In this document: positions 34,726 to 46,799 of the stretch, one piece after another
Numbering within the stretch: the first letter of the stretch is position 1
Layout of the letters: each line of letters opens with the position of its first letter
Assembly (NCBI GenBank): GCA_023264735.1
Contig: JAHFVD010000014.1
Coordinates: forward strand, 1 to 48,293
Source: Mycobacterium sp.
GTDB lineage: Bacteria; Actinomycetota; Actinomycetes; Mycobacteriales; Mycobacteriaceae
DNA: 48,293 nt
Direction of reading: 5' to 3'
Position numbers and translations under genes: made by a program
The notes under the pieces: model-generated
The model's database searches: none
The model's input: the letters and a program-made list of their open reading frames with translations, nothing else
Told to the model about the DNA's origin: nothing

Positions 34726-34766
34726 ACCGGGAGTACTCTTGTTTCACTGCTACGAAATGAACGGAA

Positions 34767-35183
34767 ATGGCCAAGTTGACTCGTCTCGGCGAACTTGAAC
34801 GCGCGGTGATGGACCATTTGTGGGCAGCTGGCGAACCGTTGACGGTTCGTCAGGTCCACGAGGCCCTCTGTACCGAGCGCGATCTCGCCTACACGACGGT
34901 GATGACGGTCCTGCAGCGGCTTGCGCGCAAGAACCTGGTGTCCCAGATCCGCGACGACCGGGCCCATCAGTACGCACCGGTGCACGGTCGCGACGAATTG
35001 GTCGCCGGCCTGATGGTCGACGCGCTCGATCAGGCCTCCGACTCCGGCGACCGGCAGGCGGCCCTGGTGCACTTCGTCGAGCGGGTGGGGGTGGACGAGG
35101 TGGACGCCTTGCGGCGCGCCCTGGCGGAATTAGAATCCAGGCACCGTTCAACCTGGCCCGCTGGCGGCACACCCAGCCTCTGA
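34767..35183 (+). CDS. blaI: BlaI/MecI-family transcriptional repressor
   Basis: This protein of 138 residues has an N-terminal winged helix (RLGELERAVMDHLWAAGEPL, TVRQVHEALCTERDLAYTTV, MTVLQRLARKNLVSQ) and a C-terminal dimerisation part (RDELVAGLMVDALDQASDSG). BlaI represses beta-lactamase and linked genes; the M. tuberculosis orthologue Rv1846c controls blaC and respiratory genes. The protease partner follows after 14 bases. When beta-lactam is sensed the M56 protease is expected to cause BlaI cleavage. A dyad at 34709-34725 could be its own operator. No beta-lactamase gene is in the window. Confidence 0.95.
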   Translation: MAKLTRLGELERAVMDHLWAAGEPLTVRQVHEALCTERDLAYTTVMTVLQRLARKNLVSQIRDDRAHQYAPVHGRDELVAGLMVDALDQASDSGDRQAALVHFVERVGVDEVDALRRALAELESRHRSTWPAGGTPSL

Positions 35184-35197
35184 GGGACACTGTCAGC

Positions 35198-36124
35198 GTG
35201 TCCGCGCTGGCCTTCACCTTCCTCGCCTTGATGCTGGTTGGTCCTGTGCCCGCACTACTGGCCCGGGCGTCCTGGCCGTTGCGTGCGCCGCGGGCGGCAA
35301 TCGTGTTGTGGCAGTCCATTGCGGTGGCCGCCGTGCTGTCCGCTTTCAGCGCGGGACTGGCGATCGCGAGCCGGCTGTTCGTCCCCGGTCCCGATGGGCG
35401 CCCGACCGCGACGATCACCAGTGAGATCGCGGTGCTGGGCTGGCCGTTATGGCTGGGATATGTCCTGGTCTTCGCCGTCACTCTGGTGATCGGAGCCCGC
35501 CTGCTGGTCGCTGGTGTGGAGGTCGCGGTCGCTACCCGGCGCCGGCGGGCGCACCACCGGATGGTGGTGGACCTGCTCGGTGAATGCCGGCACGGCATGA
35601 GTGGACTGCGGGTGCTGGACGTCGCCGAACCGCTGGCCTACTGCCTGCCCGGCGTGCGCAGCCGGGTCGTGCTCAGCGAGGGCACCCTGGCGGCGTTGAG
35701 CGACAGCGAACTGGCGGCGATCCTCAGCCATGAACGCGCTCACCTGCGCGCGCGCCACGACCTGGTGCTCGAGGCGTTCATCGCCGTGCACACCGCCTTC
35801 CCCCGCTTCGTCCGCAGCGGCAGCGCACTGAACGCCGTGCGACTGCTCGTCGAGCTGCTCGCCGACGACGCGGCGGTGCGGACCGCCGGACCCACTCCCC
35901 TGGCTCGCGCCCTGGTGACGTGTGCGTCCGCCCGCACGCCACAGGGCGCCTTGGCAGCCGGCGGGCCCACGACAGTCATCCGGGTGCGCCGGCTCGGTGG
36001 CCGACCCAACAGCCTGCTGCTCTCGCTGGCCGCCTACACCGCTGCGGCCGCCGTGCTCGTGGTGCCGACCGTCGCGGTCGCGATGCCGTGGCTGACTGAG
36101 CTGCATCGGTTGTTTCTGTCCTGA
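35198..36124 (+). CDS. M56-family membrane metallopeptidase (BlaR1-like, Rv1845c)
   Basis: This protein of 308 residues has N-terminal membrane helices (ALAFTFLALMLVGPVPALLA, AAIVLWQSIAVAAVLSAFSA, LWLGYVLVFAVTLVIGARLL), a cytoplasmic zinc protease loop with LSHERAHLRARHDL (HExxH) and a last membrane helix (SLAAYTAAAAVLVVPTVAVA). It lacks the large extracellular penicillin-binding sensor domain of staphylococcal BlaR1, as mycobacterial members do, so the signal must come from another source. GTG 35198, giving MSALAFTFLA, has GAGGGA just upstream, overlapping the blaI stop. It is co-transcribed with blaI. Confidence 0.93.
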   Translation: MSALAFTFLALMLVGPVPALLARASWPLRAPRAAIVLWQSIAVAAVLSAFSAGLAIASRLFVPGPDGRPTATITSEIAVLGWPLWLGYVLVFAVTLVIGARLLVAGVEVAVATRRRRAHHRMVVDLLGECRHGMSGLRVLDVAEPLAYCLPGVRSRVVLSEGTLAALSDSELAAILSHERAHLRARHDLVLEAFIAVHTAFPRFVRSGSALNAVRLLVELLADDAAVRTAGPTPLARALVTCASARTPQGALAAGGPTTVIRVRRLGGRPNSLLLSLAAYTAAAAVLVVPTVAVAMPWLTELHRLFLS

Positions 36125-36169
36125 GACTGTTCTTGCCACAACACAATTCACACAACTGAAAGGCGCCCG

Positions 36170-39110
<2,941 letters not shown>

Positions 39111-39132
39111 GCCGGATCCCCGCGCGCAAGGG

Positions 39133-39138
39133 CGCTAA
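39133..39138 (+). promoter_or_regulatory. Candidate -10 box for the small ORF and CNNM genes
   Basis: TAACAT lies 22 bases after the guaB1 stop and 39 bases before the small ORF. It would start transcription near 39145. No strong -35 is seen. Confidence 0.4.
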
Positions 39139-39177
39139 CATAGGTGTTTGTTCTGCCCCCATCGAGGAAGGGATCCC

Positions 39178-39312
39178 GTGCCGCAGGCACCCATCGAGGC
39201 CCCCGCGGATCGGGCTGCCTGGGGCGAGCGGCCCGTCGACGATTCCGACGCTGAACCTTCCACTAGTCGGCCGGGCTCGCGGCCCGGCGACATCAAGGTA
39301 CGGATCTGGTGA
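39178..39312 (+). CDS. 44-residue small ORF coupled to the CNNM gene
   Basis: GTG 39178 opens [19 protein letters not shown], then [19 protein letters not shown] and IKVRIW, followed by TGA. AGGAAGGGA lies 4-12 bases before it, a good ribosome site. The stop overlaps the GTG start of the next gene (GTGA), a typical coupling arrangement. The product is hydrophilic, Pro/Asp/Arg-rich and probably disordered. It may be a real micro-protein or a leader that controls translation of the transporter gene. I know no family for it. Confidence 0.55.
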   Translation: MPQAPIEAPADRAAWGERPVDDSDAEPSTSRPGSRPGDIKVRIW

Positions 39313-40667
39313 CCGTCGCCTATACCCTGTTGAGCCTGTTGGCGATCGTCGTGCTGACGCTCGGGACGGCGTTGTTCGTGGCCGCGGAGTTCTCGCTGAC
39401 CGCCCTGGAGCGCAGCACCGTCGACGCCAACGCCCGCTCCGGCGACCGTAGGGACCACAACGTCGCGCGTGCCCACCGCACGCTGTCGTTCCAGCTGTCC
39501 GGCGCGCAGCTCGGCATCTCGATCACCACCCTGGCCACCGGCTATCTCGCCGAACCCGTGCTGGCGCGGTTGTTCGATCCCGTTCTGGATTTCCTGCACG
39601 TTCCCGACAGCGCGGCCACGGGGATCGCGCTGGCGCTGGCCATTCTGATCGCCACCTCGCTGTCGATGGTGTTCGGCGAGCTGGTGCCCAAGAACCTGGC
39701 GGTGGCGCACCCGGTGCCGACCGCACGCGCCACGGCCGGATTCCAACTGGTGTTCTCTTTTGCGATGACCCCGCTCATCAAGGCCACCAACGGCACCGCC
39801 AACTGGGTCCTGCGCCGCCTGGGCATCGAGCCGGCCGAGGAGTTGCGGTCGGCACGCTCGCCCGAGGAACTCGGTGCGCTGGTGCGCAGTTCGGCTGAGC
39901 ACGGCTCCCTCGACGAAGCCACCGCCGCGCTGGTCAACCGGTCACTGCAGTTCGGCTCGCGGATCGCCGAGGAGTTCATGACCCCGCGCACCGAGATCGA
40001 GGCGCTGGAGGCTGACGACACGGTCAGCGATCTGGTGACCGCCGCGGCCGGCACTGGTTTCTCCCGCTTCCCCATCGTCAACGGCGACCTCGACGAGACC
40101 ATCGGCATCGTGCACATCAAGCAGGTGTTCGGCGTGCCGGCCGCGCAGCGGTCGACGACCAAGCTGCTGACGCTGGCGATCCCGGTACCGACCGTGCCGT
40201 CGTCCCTCGACGGTGACGCCCTGATGTCTCAGCTGCGTGCCCACGGATTGCAGACCGCCATGGTGGTCGACGAATACGGCGGCACCGCGGGCATGGTCAC
40301 CGTCGAGGACCTGATCGAGGAGATCGTCGGGGACGTCCGCGACGAGCACGACGACTCCACGCCCGACTTCCAGAAGTCCGGGCTCGGCTGGCAGGTGTCG
40401 GGTCTGCTGCGCATCGACGAAGTGTCCGAAGCGACGGGTTTCCGGGCGCCCGAGGGCGAATACGAGACCATCGGCGGGCTGGTGCTCGAGAAGCTGGGCC
40501 ACATCCCGGAGCCGGGCGAATCGGTGGAGCTGACGGCCTTCGATCCCGATGGCCCGTTCGACGATCCGACCCACTGGCGTGCCACCGTCGTCGAGATGGA
40601 CGGCCGGCGCATCGACCAGCTGGTGCTGACCCGGCAGGTACGCCCCAGTGAGGAAGGAGAGCACTGA
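39309..40667 (+). CDS. CNNM/CorC-family membrane protein with CBS pair (Rv1842c-like)
   Basis: This protein of 452 residues has an N-terminal CNNM (DUF21) membrane domain with about four helices: [58 protein letters not shown] and the [13 protein letters not shown] motif. A CBS pair follows at about residues 215-340 ([34 protein letters not shown]). A C-terminal CorC_HlyC domain ([20 protein letters not shown]) ends it. The family is linked to magnesium or cobalt homeostasis, and the older name is haemolysin-like. The GTG start overlaps the small ORF stop, and its own stop overlaps the next gene as TGATG. The three genes form one translation unit. Confidence 0.93.
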   Translation: MTVAYTLLSLLAIVVLTLGTALFVAAEFSLTALERSTVDANARSGDRRDHNVARAHRTLSFQLSGAQLGISITTLATGYLAEPVLARLFDPVLDFLHVPDSAATGIALALAILIATSLSMVFGELVPKNLAVAHPVPTARATAGFQLVFSFAMTPLIKATNGTANWVLRRLGIEPAEELRSARSPEELGALVRSSAEHGSLDEATAALVNRSLQFGSRIAEEFMTPRTEIEALEADDTVSDLVTAAAGTGFSRFPIVNGDLDETIGIVHIKQVFGVPAAQRSTTKLLTLAIPVPTVPSSLDGDALMSQLRAHGLQTAMVVDEYGGTAGMVTVEDLIEEIVGDVRDEHDDSTPDFQKSGLGWQVSGLLRIDEVSEATGFRAPEGEYETIGGLVLEKLGHIPEPGESVELTAFDPDGPFDDPTHWRATVVEMDGRRIDQLVLTRQVRPSEEGEH

Positions 40668-41722
40668 TGGGTGCCGACTTCCTGGGCGTACTGCTGACGA
40701 TCGCGCTGTTGGGTGCCAACGCGTTCTTCGTCGGTTCGGAGTTCGCGCTGATCTCCGCTCGCCGCGACCGGCTGGAAACCCTTGCCGAGCAAGGCAAACG
40801 GAGTGCGGTCGCGGTGCTGCGGGCCGGTGAGCAGCTGTCGCTGATGCTGGCGGGCGCGCAGCTGGGCATCACGGTGTGCTCGATCCTGCTGGGCCGGGTC
40901 GGTGAACCCGCGGTGGCCGGCCTGCTGGAGAAACCCTTCGATCTGGTCGGCGTGCCCGACGCCGTGCTGCACACGGTGTCGTTCCTGGTGGCGCTGGCCG
41001 TCGTGGTGATACTGCACGTCCTGCTCGGCGAGATGGTGCCCAAGAACATCGCGATCGCCGGCCCGGAGAAGACCGCGATGCTGCTGATGCCGGTCTATCT
41101 GGCGTACGTGCGGTTCGTGCGGCCGCTCATCGCGTTCTACAACTGGGCGGCCAACACCACGCTGAAGATCTTCGGTATCGAAGCCAAGGACGAGCTCGAC
41201 GTGACCGTGTCCACCGTGGAGCTGGCGGAGATGATCGCCGAATCCCGATCCGAGGGGCTGCTGGACTCCGAGGAACACATGCGGCTGACGCGTGCGCTGC
41301 AAATCCGCAACCGCGTCGTGAACGATGTGGCCGTGCCGCTCAGCGAAATCCGCGCGATCCCGGTTGCACGGGCCGGCTGCGGACCCGCGGTCAGCGCGGT
41401 CGAGCAGGCCCTGCGTGAGACGGGCTATTCGCGGTTCCCCGTCGTCGGTGCCGACGACTCCCTGATCGGCTACCTGCACATCAAGGATGTGCTCAGCCAC
41501 ATCGACGATCCCGATTCGGTGCTGGACATCTCGGTGGTCCGCCACCTGCCCCGGGTGGCGGCCGATATGGCGCTGCCCGACGCCCTGTCGCAGCTGCGCC
41601 GTGACAACAGCCACCTGGCACTGGTGACCGGCGCTGACGGTGACGTGTGTGCGATGGTCGCGCTGGAAGACCTGGTCGAGGACCTGGTCGGCACCGTGCG
41701 CGACGGGATGCACCGTGCCTGA
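40667..41722 (+). CDS. CNNM-family membrane protein with CBS pair, no CorC_HlyC domain (Rv1841c-like)
   Basis: This protein of 351 residues is the paralogous partner of the preceding gene. The membrane domain includes LLTIALLGANAFFVGSEFAL, LGITVCSILLGRVGEPAV, VSFLVALAVVVILHVLLGEM and VPKNIAIAGPEK. The CBS pair covers about residues 200-340 (VPLSEIRAIPVARA, SRFPVVGADDSLIGYLHIKD, LVTGADGDVCAMVALEDLVE). Unlike its neighbour it ends there, without a CorC_HlyC domain. ATG 40667 overlaps the previous stop. Two such adjacent proteins may form a heteromer. Ion specificity is not readable from the sequence. Confidence 0.93.
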   Translation: MGADFLGVLLTIALLGANAFFVGSEFALISARRDRLETLAEQGKRSAVAVLRAGEQLSLMLAGAQLGITVCSILLGRVGEPAVAGLLEKPFDLVGVPDAVLHTVSFLVALAVVVILHVLLGEMVPKNIAIAGPEKTAMLLMPVYLAYVRFVRPLIAFYNWAANTTLKIFGIEAKDELDVTVSTVELAEMIAESRSEGLLDSEEHMRLTRALQIRNRVVNDVAVPLSEIRAIPVARAGCGPAVSAVEQALRETGYSRFPVVGADDSLIGYLHIKDVLSHIDDPDSVLDISVVRHLPRVAADMALPDALSQLRRDNSHLALVTGADGDVCAMVALEDLVEDLVGTVRDGMHRA

Positions 41723-42638
41723 TGTGCTCACCGAGCCCGAGTGGACGGCCAACGCCACGACCCACCGCGCCCGGGTCGAGACCTTCACCGGCCCGCATGG
41801 CCGTCGAGCGCAGCGCGGTGAGCCACACCCGGTGTGGGACTTCCTGTTCAGCTACTACAGCCTGCGCCCCCGCCAGCTGCGGGTGTGGCATCCCGGCTAC
41901 GGCACCGCACTCGCGGGGCCCGCGGCCGCCGAGTACCTCGACCGCGCGGGCTACGCGGCCGTTGCGGACGGCGTTGCCGTCAGCGGAGACTTCCTGAGCT
42001 CGCGGCTGCCCACCGTCAGCTTCGTCGCCGATCTGCTGCGGGCCACCGACAACCGTGCACCACAGTTCGGCTGCTTCGGCATGCACGAGTGGGCGATGGT
42101 CTACCGCACCGACGCCGTCCGCCACGATCGCGTGCCGCTGCGGCTGGGCTCGGCAGGCACCGATGCCGTCGTCGAATCAATGCCGTTGCGCTGCACTCAC
42201 TTCGACGCGTTCCGGTTCTTCACCAAGGCGGCCGCGCCACGCAACCGCGGTGCGCCGACCCGAGCCGACCAGCGCGACTGGGAACAGCCGGGCTGCCTGC
42301 ACGCCAACATGGATCTCTACAAGTGGTGCTACAAGCTCGGCCCGCTGATCGAATCGCAGCTGCTGGTGGACTGTCTGGAACTGGCCGCCGACGCTCGCGA
42401 GCTCGACATGCGCGCCAGCCCCTACGACCTGACGCACCTCGGGTTCGCGCCGATCACCGTCGAGGAACCCGCCGGGCGGGCCGAATACGTGCGTCGCCAG
42501 GAACTCATCAGCGAACGCGCGGCACCCTTGCGGGCGGCAGTTGTGGCGTGGTGCGACCGGCTGCTGGCCTGTGACCGGCGCAACTCCGCCTACGACAGCT
42601 TGTCGGAGGGCTTCCTACCTGCGGGTAAGATGAATTGA
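41715..42638 (+). CDS. Uncharacterised conserved actinobacterial protein coupled to the CNNM pair
   Basis: This soluble protein of 307 residues has no family I can name with certainty. It is rich in aromatic and His/Cys residues: [60 protein letters not shown] and [19 protein letters not shown]. The His, Cys and Trp clusters suggest a metal or cofactor enzyme. Some databases attach a 3-methyladenine glycosylase label to similar proteins, but I see no HhH-GPD or AAG motif that supports it. GTG 41715 overlaps the CNNM gene by 8 bases; GTG 41724 is an alternative. In M. tuberculosis this slot holds other genes (PE_PGRS and VapBC). glcB follows 20 bases later behind a possible own promoter. Confidence 0.75.
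   Translation: MPDVLTEPEWTANATTHRARVETFTGPHGRRAQRGEPHPVWDFLFSYYSLRPRQLRVWHPGYGTALAGPAAAEYLDRAGYAAVADGVAVSGDFLSSRLPTVSFVADLLRATDNRAPQFGCFGMHEWAMVYRTDAVRHDRVPLRLGSAGTDAVVESMPLRCTHFDAFRFFTKAAAPRNRGAPTRADQRDWEQPGCLHANMDLYKWCYKLGPLIESQLLVDCLELAADARELDMRASPYDLTHLGFAPITVEEPAGRAEYVRRQELISERAAPLRAAVVAWCDRLLACDRRNSAYDSLSEGFLPAGKMN
42626..42631 (+). promoter_or_regulatory. Candidate -10 box for glcB
   Basis: TAAGAT lies inside the last codons of the upstream gene and would start transcription near 42638, giving a 20-base leader with the ribosome site GGGAGG (42649-42654). Confidence 0.4.
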
Positions 42639-42658
42639 TTTGTCGTGAGGGAGGACAG

Positions 42659-44845
42659 ATGACCGAACGCGTGTCCGTCGGCAACCTGCGTGTGGCGCAG
42701 ACGTTGTACGACTTCATCACCAACGAGGCGCTACCCGGCACCGGGATCGACCCCGACAGCTTCTGGTCTGGTGTGGACAAGGTCGTCGCCGACCTGACTC
42801 CACGCAATCAGGACCTGCTCGCTCGCCGCGACGACCTGCAGGCCCAGATCGACAAGTGGCACCGGCAGCGGATCATCGGCGGTATCGACGCCGGTGAGTA
42901 CCAGCAGTTCCTCCGCGATATCGGCTACCTGCAGCCCGAGCCCGCCGACTTCACCATCACCACCTCAGGGGTCGATGACGAGATCACCACCACCTCCGGA
43001 CCGCAGCTGGTGGTTCCGATCCTCAACGCCCGTTTCGCGCTGAACGCCGCGAACGCCCGCTGGGGTTCGCTGTACGACGCGCTCTACGGCACCGACGTCA
43101 TCAGCACCGAGGGCGGCGCCGAACCGGGCAGCAGCTATAACAAGGTTCGCGGCGACAAGGTCATCGCCTACGCCCGCACCTTCCTCGACCAGGCGGTGCC
43201 ACTGGCGGACGGCTCCTGGGCCGACGCGACCGGCATCAGCGTCGCCGACGGTGCACTCGAAATCGCCTTGGGCGACGGGAAATCCACTTCTCTGGCCAGC
43301 CCGGAGAAGTTCCTCGGCTACACCGGCGAGCTCGGCTCCCCGGCATGGTCGGTGCTGCTGGTCAACAACGGCCTGCACATCGAGGTTCTGATCGACCCGG
43401 AGTCCCCCATCGGCAAGACCGATCGGGCCGGCATCAAGGACGTCGTGCTGGAGTCGGCGATCACCACGATCATGGACTTCGAGGATTCCGTGGCCGCCGT
43501 CGACGCCGACGATAAGGTGCTCGGCTACCGCAACTGGCTGGGCCTGAACCGGGGCGATCTGGCCGAAGAGGTCAGCAAGGGCGGCAAGAACTTCACCCGG
43601 GTGCTCAACGACGACCGCACCTACAAGACCCCGGACGGCGGGGAACTCACGCTGCCCGGTCGCAGTCTGCTGTTCGTCCGCAACGTCGGGCACCTGATGA
43701 CCAATGACGCGATCGTGGACGCCGACGGCAACGAGATCTACGAGGGCATTCAGGACGCGCTGTTCACCAGCCTGATCGCCACCCACGGCCTCAAGGCCGA
43801 GGACGGCAGCCCCCGGCGGAACAGCCGGACCGGCTCGATCTACATCGTGAAGCCGAAGATGCACGGTCCCGACGAGGTGGCGTTCACCTGCGAATTGTTC
43901 AGCCGCGTCGAGGATGTGCTGGGCCTGCCGCAGAACACGATCAAGGTCGGCATCATGGACGAGGAGCGCCGCACCTCGGCGAACCTCAAGGCCTGCGTCA
44001 AGGCCGCCGCGGACCGGGTGGCGTTCATCAACACCGGCTTCCTGGACCGCACCGGCGACGAGATCCACACCTCGATGGAAGCCGGCCCGATGATCCGCAA
44101 GGGCGCCATGAAGACCCAGCCGTGGATCCTGGCCTACGAAGACCAGAACGTCGACGTCGGCCTGGCGACCGGGTTCTCCGGCCGCGCCCAGATCGGCAAG
44201 GGCATGTGGGCCATGACCGACCTGATGGCGCAGATGGTGGAGCAGAAGATCGGCCAGCCCAAGGCCGGTGCCACGACGGCATGGGTGCCGTCGCCGACGG
44301 CGGCGACGCTGCACGCCATGCACTACCACTACGTCGACGTCAACGAGGTGCACAAGGAGCTGGCCGGCCAGACCCGCACCACGCTCGACGAGCTGCTGAC
44401 GATCCCGCTGGCCCAGGAACTGGCCTGGTCGCCGGAGGAGATCCACGAAGAGGTCGACAACAACTGCCAGTCGATCCTGGGCTACGTGGTGCGCTGGATC
44501 GACGCCGGTGTCGGCTGCTCGAAGGTGCCCGACATTCACGATGTCGCGCTGATGGAAGACCGTGCCACACTGCGCATCTCCAGCCAGCTGCTGGCGAACT
44601 GGTTGCGCCACGGCGTCATCACCGACGACGATGTGCGCGAGAGCCTGCGCCGGATGGCCGCGGTGGTCGACGAGCAGAATGCTTCCGATCCCGAATTCCG
44701 CCCGATGGCACCGGATCCCGAGGGCAGCATCGCGTTCCAGGCAGCTCAGGAGCTGATCCTGGCCGGCGCCGCGCAGCCCAACGGCTACACCGAGCCGATC
44801 CTGCATCGGCGGCGCAGGGAGTACAAGGCCAGCGCCGGCGCCTGA
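42659..44845 (+). CDS. glcB: Malate synthase G
   Basis: This glyoxylate-shunt enzyme of 728 residues condenses glyoxylate and acetyl-CoA to malate. In M. tuberculosis it also detoxifies glyoxylate and can appear at the cell surface as an adhesin. Motifs: [40 protein letters not shown], the catalytic Arg in [15 protein letters not shown], and the catalytic Asp in [16 protein letters not shown]. It ends [21 protein letters not shown] lies 4 bases before ATG 42659. The full length agrees with isoform G. No isocitrate lyase gene is in the window. Confidence 0.99.
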   Translation: MTERVSVGNLRVAQTLYDFITNEALPGTGIDPDSFWSGVDKVVADLTPRNQDLLARRDDLQAQIDKWHRQRIIGGIDAGEYQQFLRDIGYLQPEPADFTITTSGVDDEITTTSGPQLVVPILNARFALNAANARWGSLYDALYGTDVISTEGGAEPGSSYNKVRGDKVIAYARTFLDQAVPLADGSWADATGISVADGALEIALGDGKSTSLASPEKFLGYTGELGSPAWSVLLVNNGLHIEVLIDPESPIGKTDRAGIKDVVLESAITTIMDFEDSVAAVDADDKVLGYRNWLGLNRGDLAEEVSKGGKNFTRVLNDDRTYKTPDGGELTLPGRSLLFVRNVGHLMTNDAIVDADGNEIYEGIQDALFTSLIATHGLKAEDGSPRRNSRTGSIYIVKPKMHGPDEVAFTCELFSRVEDVLGLPQNTIKVGIMDEERRTSANLKACVKAAADRVAFINTGFLDRTGDEIHTSMEAGPMIRKGAMKTQPWILAYEDQNVDVGLATGFSGRAQIGKGMWAMTDLMAQMVEQKIGQPKAGATTAWVPSPTAATLHAMHYHYVDVNEVHKELAGQTRTTLDELLTIPLAQELAWSPEEIHEEVDNNCQSILGYVVRWIDAGVGCSKVPDIHDVALMEDRATLRISSQLLANWLRHGVITDDDVRESLRRMAAVVDEQNASDPEFRPMAPDPEGSIAFQAAQELILAGAAQPNGYTEPILHRRRREYKASAGA

Positions 44846-44897
44846 CCGCAAGCCCGCACCGCACGACCGTTGAAACGAAAGAGGATCAGGCACCACC

Positions 44898-46799
44898 ATG
44901 GGCAGGCACAGCAGACCCGGACCCGGGGAGTCTTTCGGTGAACCGGACAAGCCTGCCGACGTACCGGAACGCAACACCGGGCGATTCCCCAGGCTCGGTG
45001 ACGATGTCGCCGGCGGGGACGCAGGTGCCGGTGATGCCGGCTACGAACCGTCGCCGCTGACCGATACCGCTCGTCGGCGCATCGCCGACTTCGAAGGTGG
45101 TCACCGCAGCGAGACCGGCCGCCGCGGGGTGAGCCTCGGTGTAATCGCCGCTCTGGTCACCGTCGTGGTGGTCGTCGGCGCGGTGATCCTCTGGCGGTTC
45201 TTCGGTGACGCGATGTCGCACCGGTCGACCGATGCCGCCGAGAAGTGCCTGGCCGGTGCCGTCAATGTCGGGGTGGTCGTCGATCCGTCGATCGCCGCCA
45301 ACGTCGGCAAGATCGCCGAGAGTTTCAACGCGAGCGTCACCCCGATCGGTGACCGGTGCGTGAAGATGGTTGTCACTGCGGCCGATTCGGACCGGGTGGT
45401 CGACGGGTTCGTCGCCGACTGGCCCGGTGACCTCGGCGAGCGGCCGGCCCTGTGGATACCCGCGAGTTCCATTGCCGAGGCGCGGCTGCAGGCCACCGCC
45501 GGCAAGCAGGTGGTCAGCGACACGCGTTCGTTGGTCAGCTCGCCGGTGGTCGTCGCCGTGCGCCCGCAGCTCAAAGAGGCTTTGGCGCAACAGAGTTGGG
45601 CGGCATTGCCGGGGCTGCAGAACAACCCCACGGCGCTGGAGTCGCTGAACCTGGCTGGTTGGGGTTCGCTGCGGTTGGCGCTGCCCACTGCCGGCAACGC
45701 CGAGGCCACGTACCTGGCCGCCGAGGCTGTCGCCTCGTCATCGGCTCCGGCCGGCGCACCGGCCACCGCGGGCCTGGGTGCGGTCAATGCACTGCTCGCC
45801 GGACAGCCCAAGCTGGCCGACAACACCGCCGACGCGGCCTGGAAAGCATTATTGGGATCCGGTGACGCCGCCGGCGCGCCGGTGCACGCCGTGGTGACCA
45901 CCGAGCAGCAGCTGTTCGGCCGGGCATCGGCGGCCGACGCCAAGAACAACGTCGCCGAATGGCTGCCGTCGGGTCCGGTCGCGATCGCCGACTACCCCAC
46001 CGTCCTGCTGTCCGGGACGTGGCTGTCCAGCGAGCAGGTCAGTGCCGCCAGCGAATTCGCCCGGTTCATGCGCAAACCCGAGCAGCTCGCCGCGTTGGCG
46101 AAGGCTGGTTTCCGGGCCGAGGGCACGACCCCGCCGGGCAACGACGTTGTCACCTTCCCCCAATTGGGTGCGCCGCTGTCGGTCGGCGACGAGTCCGAGC
46201 GGGCCACGTTGGCCGCCGCGGTGTCCAACCCCGCCACCGGGGCAGCCACCACGATCATGGTGAACCAGGCGATGGGTGCCGACGAGGGCGGAAAGTCGCG
46301 GCTGGCCAATGTGGTCGCCGCACTGAACAACCGCATCGGCGCGCTGCCACCGAACGCCGCGGTGGGCCTGTGGACGTTCAACGGGGTCGAGGGCAAGTCG
46401 GTGGTGCCGATCGGGCCGGTGTCAGACCAGTCGGCGGCACTGACCAGCACCCTGAGCGGCCTCGCGCCGTCCGGCGGTGGCGCGGTGTCGTTCACCACCC
46501 TGCGCCTGGCCTACGGCCAAGCGCTGACCAACTTCCGTGACGGACAGTCCAATTCGATACTGGTGATCACCCAGGGACCGCACAGCGACCAGACTCTGGA
46601 CGGCCCCGGTCTGGTGCAGTACGTCAAGTCGGCGGTCGACCCGGCCAAGCCGGTCGCGATCAACATCATCGACTTCGGTGACGACTCCGACCGCGCGACA
46701 TGGGAGGGCGTTGCCCAGGCCTCGGGCGGCACGTATCAGAACGTCGCCACGTCGGATTCGCCGGATCTGGCGACCGCGGTCACCAGCCTGCTGTCCTAG
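44898..46799 (+). CDS. Membrane-anchored solute-binding/VWA-like protein (Rv1836c-like)
   Basis: This protein of 633 residues has a disordered charged N-terminus of about 75 residues in the cytoplasm, one membrane helix (LGVIAALVTVVVVVGAVILW) and a large external part. The external first half resembles a type-2 extracellular solute-binding domain (CLAGAVNVGVVVDPSIAANV, WIPASSIAEARLQAT). The last 190 residues follow the von Willebrand A layout (SRLANVVAALNNRIGALPPN, NSILVITQGPHSDQTLDGPG). The metal-site motif DxSxS expected at the start of that domain is replaced by MVNQAMG, so divalent metal binding is probably lost. It lies after glcB as in M. tuberculosis. The role is unknown; envelope scaffolding or ligand binding is plausible. 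Confidence 0.88.
   Translation: MGRHSRPGPGESFGEPDKPADVPERNTGRFPRLGDDVAGGDAGAGDAGYEPSPLTDTARRRIADFEGGHRSETGRRGVSLGVIAALVTVVVVVGAVILWRFFGDAMSHRSTDAAEKCLAGAVNVGVVVDPSIAANVGKIAESFNASVTPIGDRCVKMVVTAADSDRVVDGFVADWPGDLGERPALWIPASSIAEARLQATAGKQVVSDTRSLVSSPVVVAVRPQLKEALAQQSWAALPGLQNNPTALESLNLAGWGSLRLALPTAGNAEATYLAAEAVASSSAPAGAPATAGLGAVNALLAGQPKLADNTADAAWKALLGSGDAAGAPVHAVVTTEQQLFGRASAADAKNNVAEWLPSGPVAIADYPTVLLSGTWLSSEQVSAASEFARFMRKPEQLAALAKAGFRAEGTTPPGNDVVTFPQLGAPLSVGDESERATLAAAVSNPATGAATTIMVNQAMGADEGGKSRLANVVAALNNRIGALPPNAAVGLWTFNGVEGKSVVPIGPVSDQSAALTSTLSGLAPSGGGAVSFTTLRLAYGQALTNFRDGQSNSILVITQGPHSDQTLDGPGLVQYVKSAVDPAKPVAINIIDFGDDSDRATWEGVAQASGGTYQNVATSDSPDLATAVTSLLS

Noticed and set aside
42965..44977. 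A 670-codon open frame antisense to glcB
   Set aside because: Same GC-driven shadow; its composition is abnormal and glcB is beyond doubt on the plus strand.
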